From contig CAJCHN010000011.1 in the NCBI GenBank assembly GCA_903970285.1, forward strand, positions 1 to 33,650: a stretch of 33,650 nt of DNA, given 5' to 3'. Of this stretch, positions 7,229 to 15,752 are shown one piece after another (position 1 is the stretch's first letter; every line of letters begins with the position of its first letter). A model generated the notes under the pieces. That model ran no database searches, was not told the origin of the DNA, and worked only from the letters and a program-made list of their open reading frames with translations. Source of the stretch: Rhodanobacteraceae bacterium (GTDB lineage Bacteria; Acidobacteriota; Terriglobia; Terriglobales; Acidobacteriaceae). The position numbers and the translations under genes are program-made.

Positions 7229-8479
7229 ATGCAGAAGCTCTCCATCCGCGATCTCGATTTAACCGATAAGCGCGTTCTGATCCGCGTCGATTTCAATGTG
7301 CCGCTCGCGAAAGACACCGGCGAAGGTGTCCGCATCCTCGACGACACGCGGATCCGCGAGACGGTTCCGACCATCGAGTATGCCCTGCGGCGCAAGGCGA
7401 AGGTGATTCTGTGCTCGCACCTGGGGCGGCCCAAAGGCCAGCGGGTGCCGGCCATGAGCCTGCGTCCGGTGGTCGACCGGCTGCGCAAGCTGCTGGATCA
7501 CGTGCTGGGAGAGGACGAGAATGTCGGCTTTGCGCCGGACTGCGTCGGCCAGGTGACCGAGGAGCTGGTGGCAAACCTGGAGCCGGGGCAGACGCTGCTG
7601 CTGGAGAATCTGCGCTTTCATGCCGGCGAAGAGGCCAACGATCCCGCATTCGCCAGGCAGCTTGCCGGGTTGTGCGACCTGTACGTGAACGACGCGTTTG
7701 GCAGCGCGCACCGGGCGCATGCATCGACCGAGGGCATCACCCACTTTATGAAGCAGAGTGCAGCCGGTCTGTTGATGGAGTCGGAGTTGAAACACCTGGG
7801 CAAGGCGCTGACCGAGCCCGACAAGCCGTTTGTGGCGATCATCGGCGGGGCAAAAGTATCGGACAAGATCGGCGTGATCGAATCGCTGATCGAAAAAGCG
7901 GATGCGATTCTGATCGGCGGCGGCATGGCGTACACATTTCTCCGCGCGAAGGGGCAGCAGACCGGCAAGTCGCTGGTGGAAGAGGACAAGATCGAGGTAG
8001 CGCGGGCGGCTCTTGAGGCTGCCCAAGCCAGGGGCGTCAGGTTTCTGCTGCCGGTGGATCACTGCCTGGCGGACCGGTTCGACGCCCGCGCGAAGACGAC
8101 GCTCTTCGCCGGCGAGGGCCCGTTTCCGGCCGAGCTGATGGCGCTCGATATCGGGCCGCAGACGGTGGCGCTGTTTGCTGCGGAGATCGCCGATGCGCAG
8201 ACGATCCTGTGGAATGGGCCGATGGGTGTCTTCGAGTTCCCTGCCTTCGCGATTGGGACGAACGCGATCGCCAAAGCGGTCGCGAAGAACGAGGATGCGA
8301 CGACGATCGTCGGCGGAGGCGATTCGGTCTCGGCGATTCAGAAGTCGGGATATGCAGACAAGATCACGCACATTTCCACCGGCGGCGGAGCGTCGCTCGA
8401 GTTCCTGGAAGGCAAGCAGTTGCCGGGAGTGGAAGCCCTCACCGACAAACCGGAAGCGGCCAACAAGCGAGAAAAATAG
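7229..8479 (+). CDS. pgk: Phosphoglycerate kinase
   Basis: Cytoplasmic glycolytic kinase that makes ATP from 1,3-bisphosphoglycerate, 416 residues, complete. Substrate-binding RVDFNVP (19-25), SHLGRPKG (about 68-75) and LLENLRFH are present, as are [18 protein letters not shown] and the nucleotide-binding GGGDSV and [14 protein letters not shown] near the C-terminus. A good ribosome binding site GGGAGA precedes the ATG. A short hairpin (CCATT/AATGG) and a TATAAG element lie in the 54-base gap after the Rid gene; without a matching -35 I do not call a promoter. Confidence 0.98.
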   Translation: MQKLSIRDLDLTDKRVLIRVDFNVPLAKDTGEGVRILDDTRIRETVPTIEYALRRKAKVILCSHLGRPKGQRVPAMSLRPVVDRLRKLLDHVLGEDENVGFAPDCVGQVTEELVANLEPGQTLLLENLRFHAGEEANDPAFARQLAGLCDLYVNDAFGSAHRAHASTEGITHFMKQSAAGLLMESELKHLGKALTEPDKPFVAIIGGAKVSDKIGVIESLIEKADAILIGGGMAYTFLRAKGQQTGKSLVEEDKIEVARAALEAAQARGVRFLLPVDHCLADRFDARAKTTLFAGEGPFPAELMALDIGPQTVALFAAEIADAQTILWNGPMGVFEFPAFAIGTNAIAKAVAKNEDATTIVGGGDSVSAIQKSGYADKITHISTGGGASLEFLEGKQLPGVEALTDKPEAANKREK

Positions 8480-8615
8480 ACGGGCTTCGGGTTCCCAGAC
8501 AGGCCGGAAGATGGGATACTGAAGCGCTTCCGGAGTTGCAGGAACGGATGCAGTCAGCTCGATCCTTTTCACTCTTCACGTTTTTCAATCTATTCCCGGA
8601 AATTGCGAAGCGACC

Positions 8616-9374
8616 ATGCGGAAGCCCCTGATTGCTGGAAACTGGAAGATGTATAAGACGCCACGCGAATCGCTGGCATTCCTGGAAGCTTTTCTGCCAA
8701 TGGTGGAAGGCCATGAGCGGGACGAGATTGTGCTGTTTCCGACGATGTCTTCGCTGGGCTACGTGCTGGACCGGATTCAGGGCACCAATGTCCGTGCCGG
8801 AGCGCAGACCATGCACTGGATGAATGAAGGGCCGTATACCGGGCAGACATCGCCCACCATGCTGGCCAGCATTCGCTGCACGCACGTGATGCTGGGGCAC
8901 TCGGAGCGACGCATCTACGCGCACGAGACCGACGACATGGTGAACTGGAAGCTGAAGGCTGCGTTCGGTCACGATCTGACGCCGATCGTCTGCGTGGGCG
9001 AGACGTTGGACAAGCGGCAGACGGGGCTGACTGAAGCGGTGCTGCGCTGGCAGATTGCCTGCGCGCTCAACGGGGTGGAGCGGGAGGTAGCCAGCTCGCT
9101 GATTATCGCCTATGAGCCGGTGTGGGCGATCGGGACGGGCTCGACGGCGACGCCTTCGCAGGTGCAGGAGGCGCACCGCATCATTCGGCGCGAGGTCGCG
9201 GAGCGGATCGGGCAGGAGCTCGCGGATTCGACCCGGATCATCTACGGCGGGTCGGTGAAGCCGGAGAATGCGGGCACGATCATGAGCCAGCCGGATATCG
9301 ACGGAGCGCTGGTGGGCGGCGGCTCGCTGGACCCGGAGACGTTCAGCCGGATCATCAAGTATCCGAAGGCTTAG
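8616..9374 (+). CDS. tpiA: Triosephosphate isomerase (Gln77 variant)
   Basis: Glycolytic isomerase interconverting dihydroxyacetone phosphate and glyceraldehyde 3-phosphate, 252 residues. Active-site Asn9 and Lys11 (GNWKM), His95 and Glu97 (GHSERR), catalytic base Glu167 (AYEPVWAIGTG, with loop 6) and the phosphate-binding YGGSV and GALVGG are all present. Odd point: in the dimer-interface motif normally written YTGE or FTGE, Glu77 is replaced by Gln (YTGQTSP, codon CAG). That Glu is highly conserved and, from what I recall of TIM structures, contacts Arg98 of the partner subunit. It lies 136 bases after pgk, probably in the same transcript. The ribosome binding site is weak. Confidence 0.97.
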   Translation: MRKPLIAGNWKMYKTPRESLAFLEAFLPMVEGHERDEIVLFPTMSSLGYVLDRIQGTNVRAGAQTMHWMNEGPYTGQTSPTMLASIRCTHVMLGHSERRIYAHETDDMVNWKLKAAFGHDLTPIVCVGETLDKRQTGLTEAVLRWQIACALNGVEREVASSLIIAYEPVWAIGTGSTATPSQVQEAHRIIRREVAERIGQELADSTRIIYGGSVKPENAGTIMSQPDIDGALVGGGSLDPETFSRIIKYPKA

Positions 9375-9376
9375 GC

Positions 9377-9434
9377 GAAGAGGAGTTGACGCCTACCGCG
9401 CGGCGCACGTCCGGGACGTTCGCGCCGCCTCTTC
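9377..9434. terminator. Possible bidirectional terminator between tpiA and lepB
   Basis: The two genes converge. GAAGAGG at 9377-9383 pairs with CCTCTTC at 9428-9434, and inside it GGCGC/GCGCC and ACGTC/GACGT form a second, bulged stem. There is no T-run on either side, so termination is inferred from position and symmetry. Confidence 0.4.
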
Positions 9435-9445
9435 CATTCAGGGCT

Positions 9446-10102
9446 TTAGCGGACGACGCCGGCCTGGTCCATGGGCCAGTAGACGAAGGCTGCCTTGCCG
9501 TAGATCAGGTTGCGGGCGACCGGACCGAAGTCGCGGCTGTCGCTCGAGATGGAACGATGGTCTCCCATCACGAAATATTCGTGGGATGGAATACGGGTTT
9601 CGGGCAGCGAGCGATCGTCGGCGAAGCGGCCGGGGACGTAAGGCTCGGGCAGAATCTTTCCGTTGACGACCACGGTGCCATGGTCGATGCGAACCAGGTC
9701 GCCAGGCAACCCGATCACCCGCTTGATGTAGTTCTTCGATTTGTCGCGAGGGTACTGAAAGACGACGACGTCGCCGCGGTGGATATCTCCCAGGCGAAAC
9801 GCGAACTTATTGATAAAGAGCCGGTCCTGATCTTCGAGGTTGGGCAGCATGGAAGTGCCCTCGACGCGAACCGGCTGGTAAAGGAAGATAATGATGAAGG
9901 CGCTGACAAAGACGGAGAGCAGGAGGTCGCGCAGCCACGCACGAACGTTTCCGGTCCGGTGCGGCCGCGCGGCGGAGGTCTGGTGGCCCGGCCCGGTGTC
10001 CGGCCCGGTTCCCGGCCCGATGTTTGGGTCGGTGTCCGGCGCGATTCTTGGGTCGTTGTCCGGCGCTATTTCCGGAACGGTATCTGGATGAGGTTCCTGC
10101 AT
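9446..10102 (-). CDS. lepB: Signal peptidase I
   Basis: Inner-membrane serine protease that removes signal peptides of exported proteins, 218 residues. One membrane segment (about 58-77) is followed by the catalytic Ser84 in VEGTSMLPNL and the general base Lys127 in YIKRVIGLPGD; the family box MGDHRSISSDSRDFG is at 179-193. The unusual part is the cytoplasmic N-terminus: residues 6-37 are four degenerate eight-residue repeats (PDxDPxIA type), Pro/Asp/Gly-rich and without positive charge. It is transcribed away from murQ and converges on tpiA. Confidence 0.95.
   Translation of the reverse strand: MQEPHPDTVPEIAPDNDPRIAPDTDPNIGPGTGPDTGPGHQTSAARPHRTGNVRAWLRDLLLSVFVSAFIIIFLYQPVRVEGTSMLPNLEDQDRLFINKFAFRLGDIHRGDVVVFQYPRDKSKNYIKRVIGLPGDLVRIDHGTVVVNGKILPEPYVPGRFADDRSLPETRIPSHEYFVMGDHRSISSDSRDFGPVARNLIYGKAAFVYWPMDQAGVVR
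9992..10087 (-). repeat. Four 24-bp tandem repeats in the 5' end of lepB
   Basis: In-frame 24-bp units encode PDTVPEIA, PDNDPRIA, PDTDPNIG and PGTGPDTG. The units are diverged, so the array is not fresh, but the spacing is exact. Confidence 0.7.
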
Positions 10103-10229
10103 GGTTTTTGCACGCGCGCGGCCCGGGCAGTTTTACCGGCGGGCGCAAACCGGTTAGACGCTGTGCCCTTGAGCATCGCACACTTCCGGACGCCGGCAAA
10201 AGCCGGATTCCCACTAAAGGGTTTTAACA

Positions 10230-10258
10230 ATCTAACGCACTGTAGAGCGCGTTAACAA
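10230..10258 (-). promoter_or_regulatory. Candidate lepB promoter
   Basis: On the minus strand TTGTTA (10258-10253) and TTAGAT (10235-10230) are separated by 17 bases. Matches to the sigma-70 consensus are 4/6 and 3/6. It would leave a leader of about 120 bases before lepB. Confidence 0.3.
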
Positions 10259-10289
10259 GAGACGAACGCATCTTGCGCACGCACCATTT

Positions 10290-10319
10290 TTGATGCGTCG
10301 GCCGGATCGACGGTCTACT
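10290..10319 (+). promoter_or_regulatory. Candidate murQ promoter
   Basis: TTGATG (10290-10295) and TCTACT (10314-10319) lie 18 bases apart, each matching the sigma-70 consensus at 4/6, about 55 bases before the murQ start. A small CCGGC-AAAA-GCCGG hairpin at 10193-10206 also sits in this divergent region. Confidence 0.35.
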
Positions 10320-10375
10320 ATAGGACATCGCCCGCACGTCGACGAAAAGAACTCACGGGATAAAGAAGAAGAGCT

Positions 10376-11374
10376 ATGGCAACCCTCACGATGACTGAGC
10401 AACCACCTTTCGAGAAGCCAGATAAACCTGAAAAACCGGAAAAGCAGTCCACGTATCGAGGGTTAGACGATCTTTCGACTCTGACGACCGAGAGCCCCAA
10501 TGCCGCATCGCAGGGGCTCGATACCAAATCCGCGCTTGAAATTGCGCGCATCATTGCCCACGAAGACGCCAAGGTAGCTGCGGCGGTGAAGAAGGCGCTT
10601 CCCGAGATCGCCATTGTGATCGACACGGTTGCACGTTCGCTGCGCGACGGAGGGCGCCTGATCTACGTGGGCGCCGGGTCGAGCGGGCGCATCGCCTCGC
10701 TGGACGCAAGTGAGTGCCCGCCGACATTTTCGACGGCGCCCGCGCAGGTGCAGTACATCATGGCCGGCGGCCCAAAAGCGCTGGCCAGCGCATCGGACGT
10801 GAACGAGGATTCGCCCGAGATCGGCCAGCGCGACATCGCCCGGCGGCGTCCGACGCGGAAGGACATCGTGATCGGCGTTTCGGCCTCGGGGCGCACACCG
10901 TACGTGGTGGGTGCGGTCGAGTACGCGAGGGCGCGTGGAGCCAAGACCGCCTGCGTGGTCTGCAACGAGAACACGCCACTGGCGGATGTCGCCGACACCG
11001 TGGTGATCGCGGAGGTGGGTCCGGAGGTGATATCCGGCTCGACCCGCATGAAGGCTTCGACGGCGCAGAAGATGATTCTGAACATGATCACCACCGGTGC
11101 CATGACCCGGCTCGGCTATGTGTACGAGAACCTGATGGTGAACGTGCACATGAAGAACGCAAAGCTGGTCGAACGCGGCATCCGCGTGCTGATGGTGGTG
11201 TGCGGCATTGATCGCGACACGGCGATCCGGACGATCAAGTCGGCGGGGAAGTCGATTCCGATCGCGGTGGTGATGCTGAAGGCCAATGTGGACAAGATGG
11301 AGGCGGTGCGCAGGCTGGCCAAGTCGGATGGAAATGTGCGGCTGGCGATCGACGACAGCCGGCTGGAGCTCTAG
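10376..11374 (+). CDS. murQ: N-acetylmuramic acid 6-phosphate etherase
   Basis: Cytoplasmic enzyme of peptidoglycan recycling that removes D-lactate from MurNAc 6-phosphate to give GlcNAc 6-phosphate, 332 residues. It has a SIS sugar-phosphate fold: GAGSSGRIASLDASECPPTF (99-118) holds Glu113, the counterpart of E. coli Glu83, and Glu144 in DVNEDS matches the second acidic residue. SASGRTPYV, GSTRMKASTAQK and NLMVNV are further family signatures. The first 30 residues are extra and contain a Lys/Pro/Glu repeat (EKPDKPEKPEK). The ribosome binding site is AGAAGAGCT before the ATG. It is next to murA in the same direction, so recycling and new synthesis of the UDP-MurNAc branch are neighbours here. 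Confidence 0.96.
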   Translation: MATLTMTEQPPFEKPDKPEKPEKQSTYRGLDDLSTLTTESPNAASQGLDTKSALEIARIIAHEDAKVAAAVKKALPEIAIVIDTVARSLRDGGRLIYVGAGSSGRIASLDASECPPTFSTAPAQVQYIMAGGPKALASASDVNEDSPEIGQRDIARRRPTRKDIVIGVSASGRTPYVVGAVEYARARGAKTACVVCNENTPLADVADTVVIAEVGPEVISGSTRMKASTAQKMILNMITTGAMTRLGYVYENLMVNVHMKNAKLVERGIRVLMVVCGIDRDTAIRTIKSAGKSIPIAVVMLKANVDKMEAVRRLAKSDGNVRLAIDDSRLEL

Positions 11375-11666
11375 ACCTAAGCGACCCCGGAGACACGATT
11401 CCGACATCGAGGGTGATGTGGAGCATGTCTCAGGGGAGCGGTGCGCTGGTTGCGGGACTGCCATCTTCACTTCAGCGGAGGAAGCAACGATGGCACGGGC
11501 CAGCACAATCAGCTGGAGCCCAAGCCCACACTTCCACGCAGATAAGCTGTTGACCTGAGATCCTGGTCGCTTCACCAGGGATTTCCCCGGCCTGCGGCTC
11601 GACCCGGAACCAGCAGAGTAGCCTCCGCAGCACCCTTTCCTCGGAACTCCTCGATAAACTAAGCGG

Positions 11667-12947
11667 ATGGACAAGTTTGTTGTACGCGGCGGGAACCCGC
11701 TTCTCGGCACCATCAAAATCTCCGGCGCGAAAAACTCCGCGCTTCCGTGCATGGCCGCCGCCATCCTTACCGAAGACGAAGTCATCCTCGAAAACATCCC
11801 GCAGGTGCAGGACATCGAGACCGAGCGCAAATTGCTGGTGAGCATGGGCGCGGAGGTGCAGCTTGGCTACGGGCGGGCCCAGCACCGCACGCACATACAG
11901 TGCGGTGTGCTCTCAGACCCGGTGGCCAAGTACGAGATCGTCAAGACCATGCGAGCGAGTTCGCTGGTGCTGGGCCCGCTGATCGCGCGCACCGGCATGG
12001 CGCGGGTCGCGATGCCGGGCGGATGCGCCATCGGAGGCCGGCCGATCGACCTGCACCTGAAGGCGCTGGAGGCGATGGGCGCACGGATCACGCAGGATCA
12101 CGGCTACCTGGAGGCGAAGACCGAGCGCCTGAGGGGCGCGCATATTGTCTTCGACCGCATCACCGTGACCGGCACGGAAGACATCCTGATGGCAGCTGTG
12201 CTGGCCGAGGGCGAGACCATCCTCGAGAACTGCGCGCGCGAGCCCGAGGTGACGGATCTGGCGGCACTGCTGACCGCGATGGGCGCGCACATCGAGGGCG
12301 CGGGCACCTCGACCATCACCGTGAAGGGCGTGGCCAGGCTGCACGGCGCACGGCATCGCATCAATCCCGATCGAATCGAGGCGGGAACGTTTCTGCTGGC
12401 GGGCGCGATTACCGGCGGCGACCTGAACGTGGACTGCTGCGAACCGCATCACCTGGGATCGCTGATCGCCAAGCTGGAACAGTGCGGCGTCAGGATCGAG
12501 GTGGGCAAGGACAACGTGCGGGTGCGTTCGGGCGGCCAGTTGAAGGCCGCGGACATCTCGACCGAGGAATATCCGGGCTTTCCGACCGACATGCAGGCGC
12601 AGTTCATGGCGCTGGCGACCCAGGCGGAGGGGACGACGACCGTCACCGAAAACATCTTTGAAAATCGCTTCATGCACGTACAGGAACTGAATCGGATGGG
12701 CGCCAACATCTCCGTACAGGGCAGAACGGCGACGGTGCGCGGCAGGACTGGGCTGCAATCGGCTGCGGTCATGTGCTCCGATCTGCGGGCGTCCGCGTCG
12801 CTGGTGCTGGCGGCGCTGGTGGCGGAGGGCGAGAGCATTCTCGACCGCGTCTACCACATCGACCGCGGTTATGAGCGCATCGAAGAGAAGCTGCGCGGGG
12901 TGGGCGCGCAGATCCGCCGCATGGGCGAGGTCTTCGGCAAGAGGTAG
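11667..12947 (+). CDS. murA: UDP-N-acetylglucosamine 1-carboxyvinyltransferase
   Basis: Committed step of peptidoglycan synthesis: transfers enolpyruvate from PEP to UDP-GlcNAc in the cytoplasm. 426 residues, complete, two-domain EPSP-synthase fold. Lys22-Asn23 lie in SGAKNSALP, and the active-site Cys120 lies in MPGGCAIGGRP, so the enzyme should be of the fosfomycin-sensitive type (the resistant type has Asp). EEYPGFPTDMQAQFMAL and FENRFMHVQEL are typical C-terminal-domain signatures. It follows murQ after 292 bases; the ribosome binding site is weak. The 11375-11666 gap has no recognisable gene except a possible 22-codon frame at 11490. Confidence 0.98.
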   Translation: MDKFVVRGGNPLLGTIKISGAKNSALPCMAAAILTEDEVILENIPQVQDIETERKLLVSMGAEVQLGYGRAQHRTHIQCGVLSDPVAKYEIVKTMRASSLVLGPLIARTGMARVAMPGGCAIGGRPIDLHLKALEAMGARITQDHGYLEAKTERLRGAHIVFDRITVTGTEDILMAAVLAEGETILENCAREPEVTDLAALLTAMGAHIEGAGTSTITVKGVARLHGARHRINPDRIEAGTFLLAGAITGGDLNVDCCEPHHLGSLIAKLEQCGVRIEVGKDNVRVRSGGQLKAADISTEEYPGFPTDMQAQFMALATQAEGTTTVTENIFENRFMHVQELNRMGANISVQGRTATVRGRTGLQSAAVMCSDLRASASLVLAALVAEGESILDRVYHIDRGYERIEEKLRGVGAQIRRMGEVFGKR

Positions 12948-13015
12948 CCGGAGACGTTGCCCGACCATCACTCTTCGCCGGACTCCACGCCGAATCAGAT
13001 CTCGAGAAATTCGCT

Positions 13016-13720
13016 CTAAATGGGTGCGGTCCCGTTGACCACGGCCACGCCCGGCGGCGGGGAGAAGAGAAAGACGCTGTCGGACGCCGGAACATCTTCG
13101 CGCTGATCGCTGAAGGTGAAGCTCGTGGTGGCGCCGTCGACCTCTTCCAGCTTCATCCCGGTGATCTGGCCCGCCGGTGTCACCTCCAGCGAAAGCTGCC
13201 TGACCTGGTTCTGCATGCCGCGCGGAGTGCCTGCGATCCGGAAGCCTGAAGACGTGGGAGCGATCGCGAGGTTCTCGAGTTCCTTCTTCAGTTGGGTGTG
13301 GCCGAGCAGAAAGCGCAGCGGTGTGCGCAGATCGTCCATCTGCTTGGCCGGGATACGCTGCGCCTGCGCATCGCCGGGGGTGTAGAACCAGGCGAACCTG
13401 CCATCGAGCACGAAGACTTTGCCCACCGGAGTGTCATAGTCCCAGCGCATGCGGCCTGGCTTCTTGAGCAGCAGCGTGCCGGTTTCGGTCCGGTCCATGC
13501 CCATGCCGGTGTACCGCTCGGTGTAGCGGGTGCGCAGCGAGGCGAGATGGTTGTAGTGGTCGTCGACCTTCTTCAGAATCGAGCTCAGCTTTGAAGTGTC
13601 GGGTTGCAACTGGGGATAGGCCGGGGCCGCGATCCCTGCAGATGCCAGGCAAAGCGCCAGTGCCAGAGCGCAGGAGCCGCGCAGGAAAGATGCGGCGCCT
13701 GCGGAGTTCGGTTTCGGCAT
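13016..13720 (-). CDS. lolA: LolA-like outer-membrane lipoprotein carrier
   Basis: Periplasmic protein of the LolA/LolB-like fold, 234 residues, expected to carry lipoproteins from the inner to the outer membrane. A signal peptide covers about residues 1-32 (hydrophobic core CALALALCLASAGIA). The mature part shows LolA-type features: a helix with SILKKVDDHYNHL, ERYTG...ETGTLLLKKPGRMRWDY, then VLDGRFAWFYTPG and LRFLLG. Its ATG overlaps the stop of the pilin-like gene by one base (TAATG), so the two are translationally coupled. Some LolA-fold proteins have other hydrophobic cargoes, so the exact cargo is not settled by sequence. Confidence 0.88.
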   Translation of the reverse strand: MPKPNSAGAASFLRGSCALALALCLASAGIAAPAYPQLQPDTSKLSSILKKVDDHYNHLASLRTRYTERYTGMGMDRTETGTLLLKKPGRMRWDYDTPVGKVFVLDGRFAWFYTPGDAQAQRIPAKQMDDLRTPLRFLLGHTQLKKELENLAIAPTSSGFRIAGTPRGMQNQVRQLSLEVTPAGQITGMKLEEVDGATTSFTFSDQREDVPASDSVFLFSPPPGVAVVNGTAPI

Positions 13721-14238
13721 TACTGGATCGGCTGGGTGCAGTTGGTGCCGCCGGCCGGATCGTAAGTGATGATATTGTTCTCGTTCATGCAGTAGCCGCG
13801 GTCTCCGCTGCGGCCGACCGACGCCGGTACCGCGGTGACCTCATATCCGGTGTACATATCGGTGTTGTTCACGGTCACCTTGGTGCAGTTGGTGATGTTG
13901 AAGAGGTAGCCGGACTTCTGTCCGCCGGCCAGGCCGGGGTCGAGCATCTGCGCGGCCTGGGCGGTGGGCGCTCCGGAGGTAGGGGTGCCGCCGAGCGCGG
14001 ACAGGGAGCAGGCAAAGCCGTTGGACGGGTAGGCGGACGCGTACTGCATCTCGGCCTGGCCGATGGCGCGGACCGAAGCCTGCGCGGAGGTCTCGTCCGC
14101 CTGCTTGTGGACTTTCAGCAGCTGGGGCAGGGCCAGCGTCATCAGGATGAGGATGACCGACATCACGATCAGCAGCTCGATCAGCGTGAAGCCGTCGTCG
14201 CTGTGGTGTTGCTCGCGAAGGGATTTGAGGGTGTTCAT
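13720..14238 (-). CDS. Type IV pilin-like protein (prepilin N-terminus)
   Basis: A class III prepilin signal is plain: a short basic leader ending in Gly16, then FTLIELLIVMSVILILMTLA with Glu at mature position 5, the site recognised by PilD-type prepilin peptidases. The mature protein is about 156 residues and has four cysteines in its C-terminal globular part, probably two disulfides. It could be a major pilin, a minor pilin or a type II secretion pseudopilin; the rest of a pilus cluster is not in the window. I prefer the ATG at 14238; a GTG at 14265 in frame would lengthen the leader by nine residues. It is coupled to lolA by a one-base overlap and follows the M16 protease gene on the same strand. 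Confidence 0.9.
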   Translation of the reverse strand: MNTLKSLREQHHSDDGFTLIELLIVMSVILILMTLALPQLLKVHKQADETSAQASVRAIGQAEMQYASAYPSNGFACSLSALGGTPTSGAPTAQAAQMLDPGLAGGQKSGYLFNITNCTKVTVNNTDMYTGYEVTAVPASVGRSGDRGYCMNENNIITYDPAGGTNCTQPIQ

Positions 14239-14337
14239 GGTGTGCGTCGTCTCCACAGTCTCCACCGTCTCAACGGCGGGTCCGATAAAACTTTAGCAGA
14301 AGCCGATTGCCATCCGGCCGTCGCTTCGGCGCGCTGC

Positions 14338-15651
14338 CTAGCAGCTCAGATGCGTGCGCTCGATCTTCATCGATCCCAGATTGCCGAGCAGCGTCAGAGC
14401 CAGCAGTTCCGGCTGGAAGAGCTGATTGGCCAGCCGCTTTGTATCGTCAGGCGTGACCTGGTCAATGCTGCGAACGATCTCGTCCACTGAAAAGAAGCGG
14501 CCGAAGTACATCTGCTGCCGGGCCAGGTTGGACATGCGGCTGGACGAGCTTTCAAGCCCCAGCACGATGTTCGACTTCATCTGATCCTTGGCTCGCTTCA
14601 GTTCGGCGTCCGAGACTGCCTGTTGCTTGAGACGGCGCAGTTCGGCGAGGGTGAGCGCAAGCACGCGTTCGGTGTTTTCGAGCGACATGCCGGCGTAGAT
14701 GGAGAGCGCCCCGGCATCGCGGAACGGGTTCAGCTCGGAGTAGATGGCGTAGGCCAGACCTTCGTTCTCGCGGATCGACTCGAACAGACGCGAACTCATG
14801 CCGCCGCCCAGCATCGAGTTGAGCATGTAGACGGCGAAACGGTCCGGGTGATCGACCGGCGGCGCCGGCATGCCCAGGCACATCTGCACCTGCTCCAGCG
14901 ACTTCTTCTTCTTCAGGGTAATGTGCGGGTGCGTCAGGGGGCGGGAGCCGGCGTCGCGGCTGCCCTGGCCCGACGGCTGCAGGCTGCCGAACTTGCTCTC
15001 GACCGCAGCCACGAAGCGGTCGTGATCGAGATGGCCGGCCGCCGAAAAGACGATGCTTTCCGGAGTAAAGCGGCGTGCATGGTGGCCGAAGACGGTCTCC
15101 TGCGTAAACGAGGAGACGGTCTTGACCGTGCCCAGAATAGGCCGGCCGAGCGCGTGATTCTTCCAGAAGTTCTGGGTAAACGTCTCGTGAACGAGGTAGT
15201 CCGGATTGTCCTCATCCATCTTGATCTCTTCAAGGATCACACTCTGCTCGCGTTCGAGGTCAGATTGCGAGAACTTGGGGTGCAGAACCAGGTCGGACAG
15301 AACGTCCAGGGCAGGCGCCATGTTGTCGTCGAGCACCTTGATGTTGAAGCAGACGTTCTCCTTGCCGGTGAACGCGTCCAGGTTGCCGCCGATCGAATCC
15401 ACCTCGCGGGCGATATCCTGCGCGGAACGCGAGGTGGTGCCCTTGAAAACCATGTGCTCGACGAAGTGGGAGAGCCCATTCTCGGACGCGGGTTCGTCGC
15501 GCGAGCCGGAGGCGATCCACGCGCCCATCGATACCGAGCGCATGTGCGGCATCTGCTCCGTAAGTACAAGCATGCCGTTGGGCAGGACGGTGCGGCGGAT
15601 GTTGCGCGCGGGATGGTGGGTTTGAGGCTGGTCGAGCACGATCGCAGACAT
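14338..15651 (-). CDS. M16 family zinc metallopeptidase
   Basis: A 437-residue processing-peptidase-like protein (PqqL/mitochondrial processing peptidase beta type). The inverted zinc motif HXXEH is HFVEH (62-66), and the third ligand Glu142 lies in VILEEIKM, the usual 76 residues downstream. GKENVCFNIKVL and GGGMSSRLFESIRENEGLAY (the latter substrate-binding, C-terminal domain) are typical. No signal peptide, so probably cytoplasmic. AAGGAG four bases before the ATG is a strong ribosome binding site. It is first of a minus-strand trio with the pilin-like and LolA genes (99-base gap) and divergent from rlmN. Confidence 0.95.
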   Translation of the reverse strand: MSAIVLDQPQTHHPARNIRRTVLPNGMLVLTEQMPHMRSVSMGAWIASGSRDEPASENGLSHFVEHMVFKGTTSRSAQDIAREVDSIGGNLDAFTGKENVCFNIKVLDDNMAPALDVLSDLVLHPKFSQSDLEREQSVILEEIKMDEDNPDYLVHETFTQNFWKNHALGRPILGTVKTVSSFTQETVFGHHARRFTPESIVFSAAGHLDHDRFVAAVESKFGSLQPSGQGSRDAGSRPLTHPHITLKKKKSLEQVQMCLGMPAPPVDHPDRFAVYMLNSMLGGGMSSRLFESIRENEGLAYAIYSELNPFRDAGALSIYAGMSLENTERVLALTLAELRRLKQQAVSDAELKRAKDQMKSNIVLGLESSSSRMSNLARQQMYFGRFFSVDEIVRSIDQVTPDDTKRLANQLFQPELLALTLLGNLGSMKIERTHLSC

Positions 15652-15752
15652 GAAACTCCTTACCGGTCGATTGTTTCATAGACCGCTCGTTCGATAGACC
15701 ACCGGGAGGCGGCGCTTCCCGGGATGCGGGAGGCTTCGCGTAAACTGAAGGG

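Noticed and set aside
10463..12971. Long minus-strand open frames opposite murQ and murA
   Set aside because: They are His/Arg-rich shadows of strongly conserved plus-strand genes, a usual effect of high GC content.
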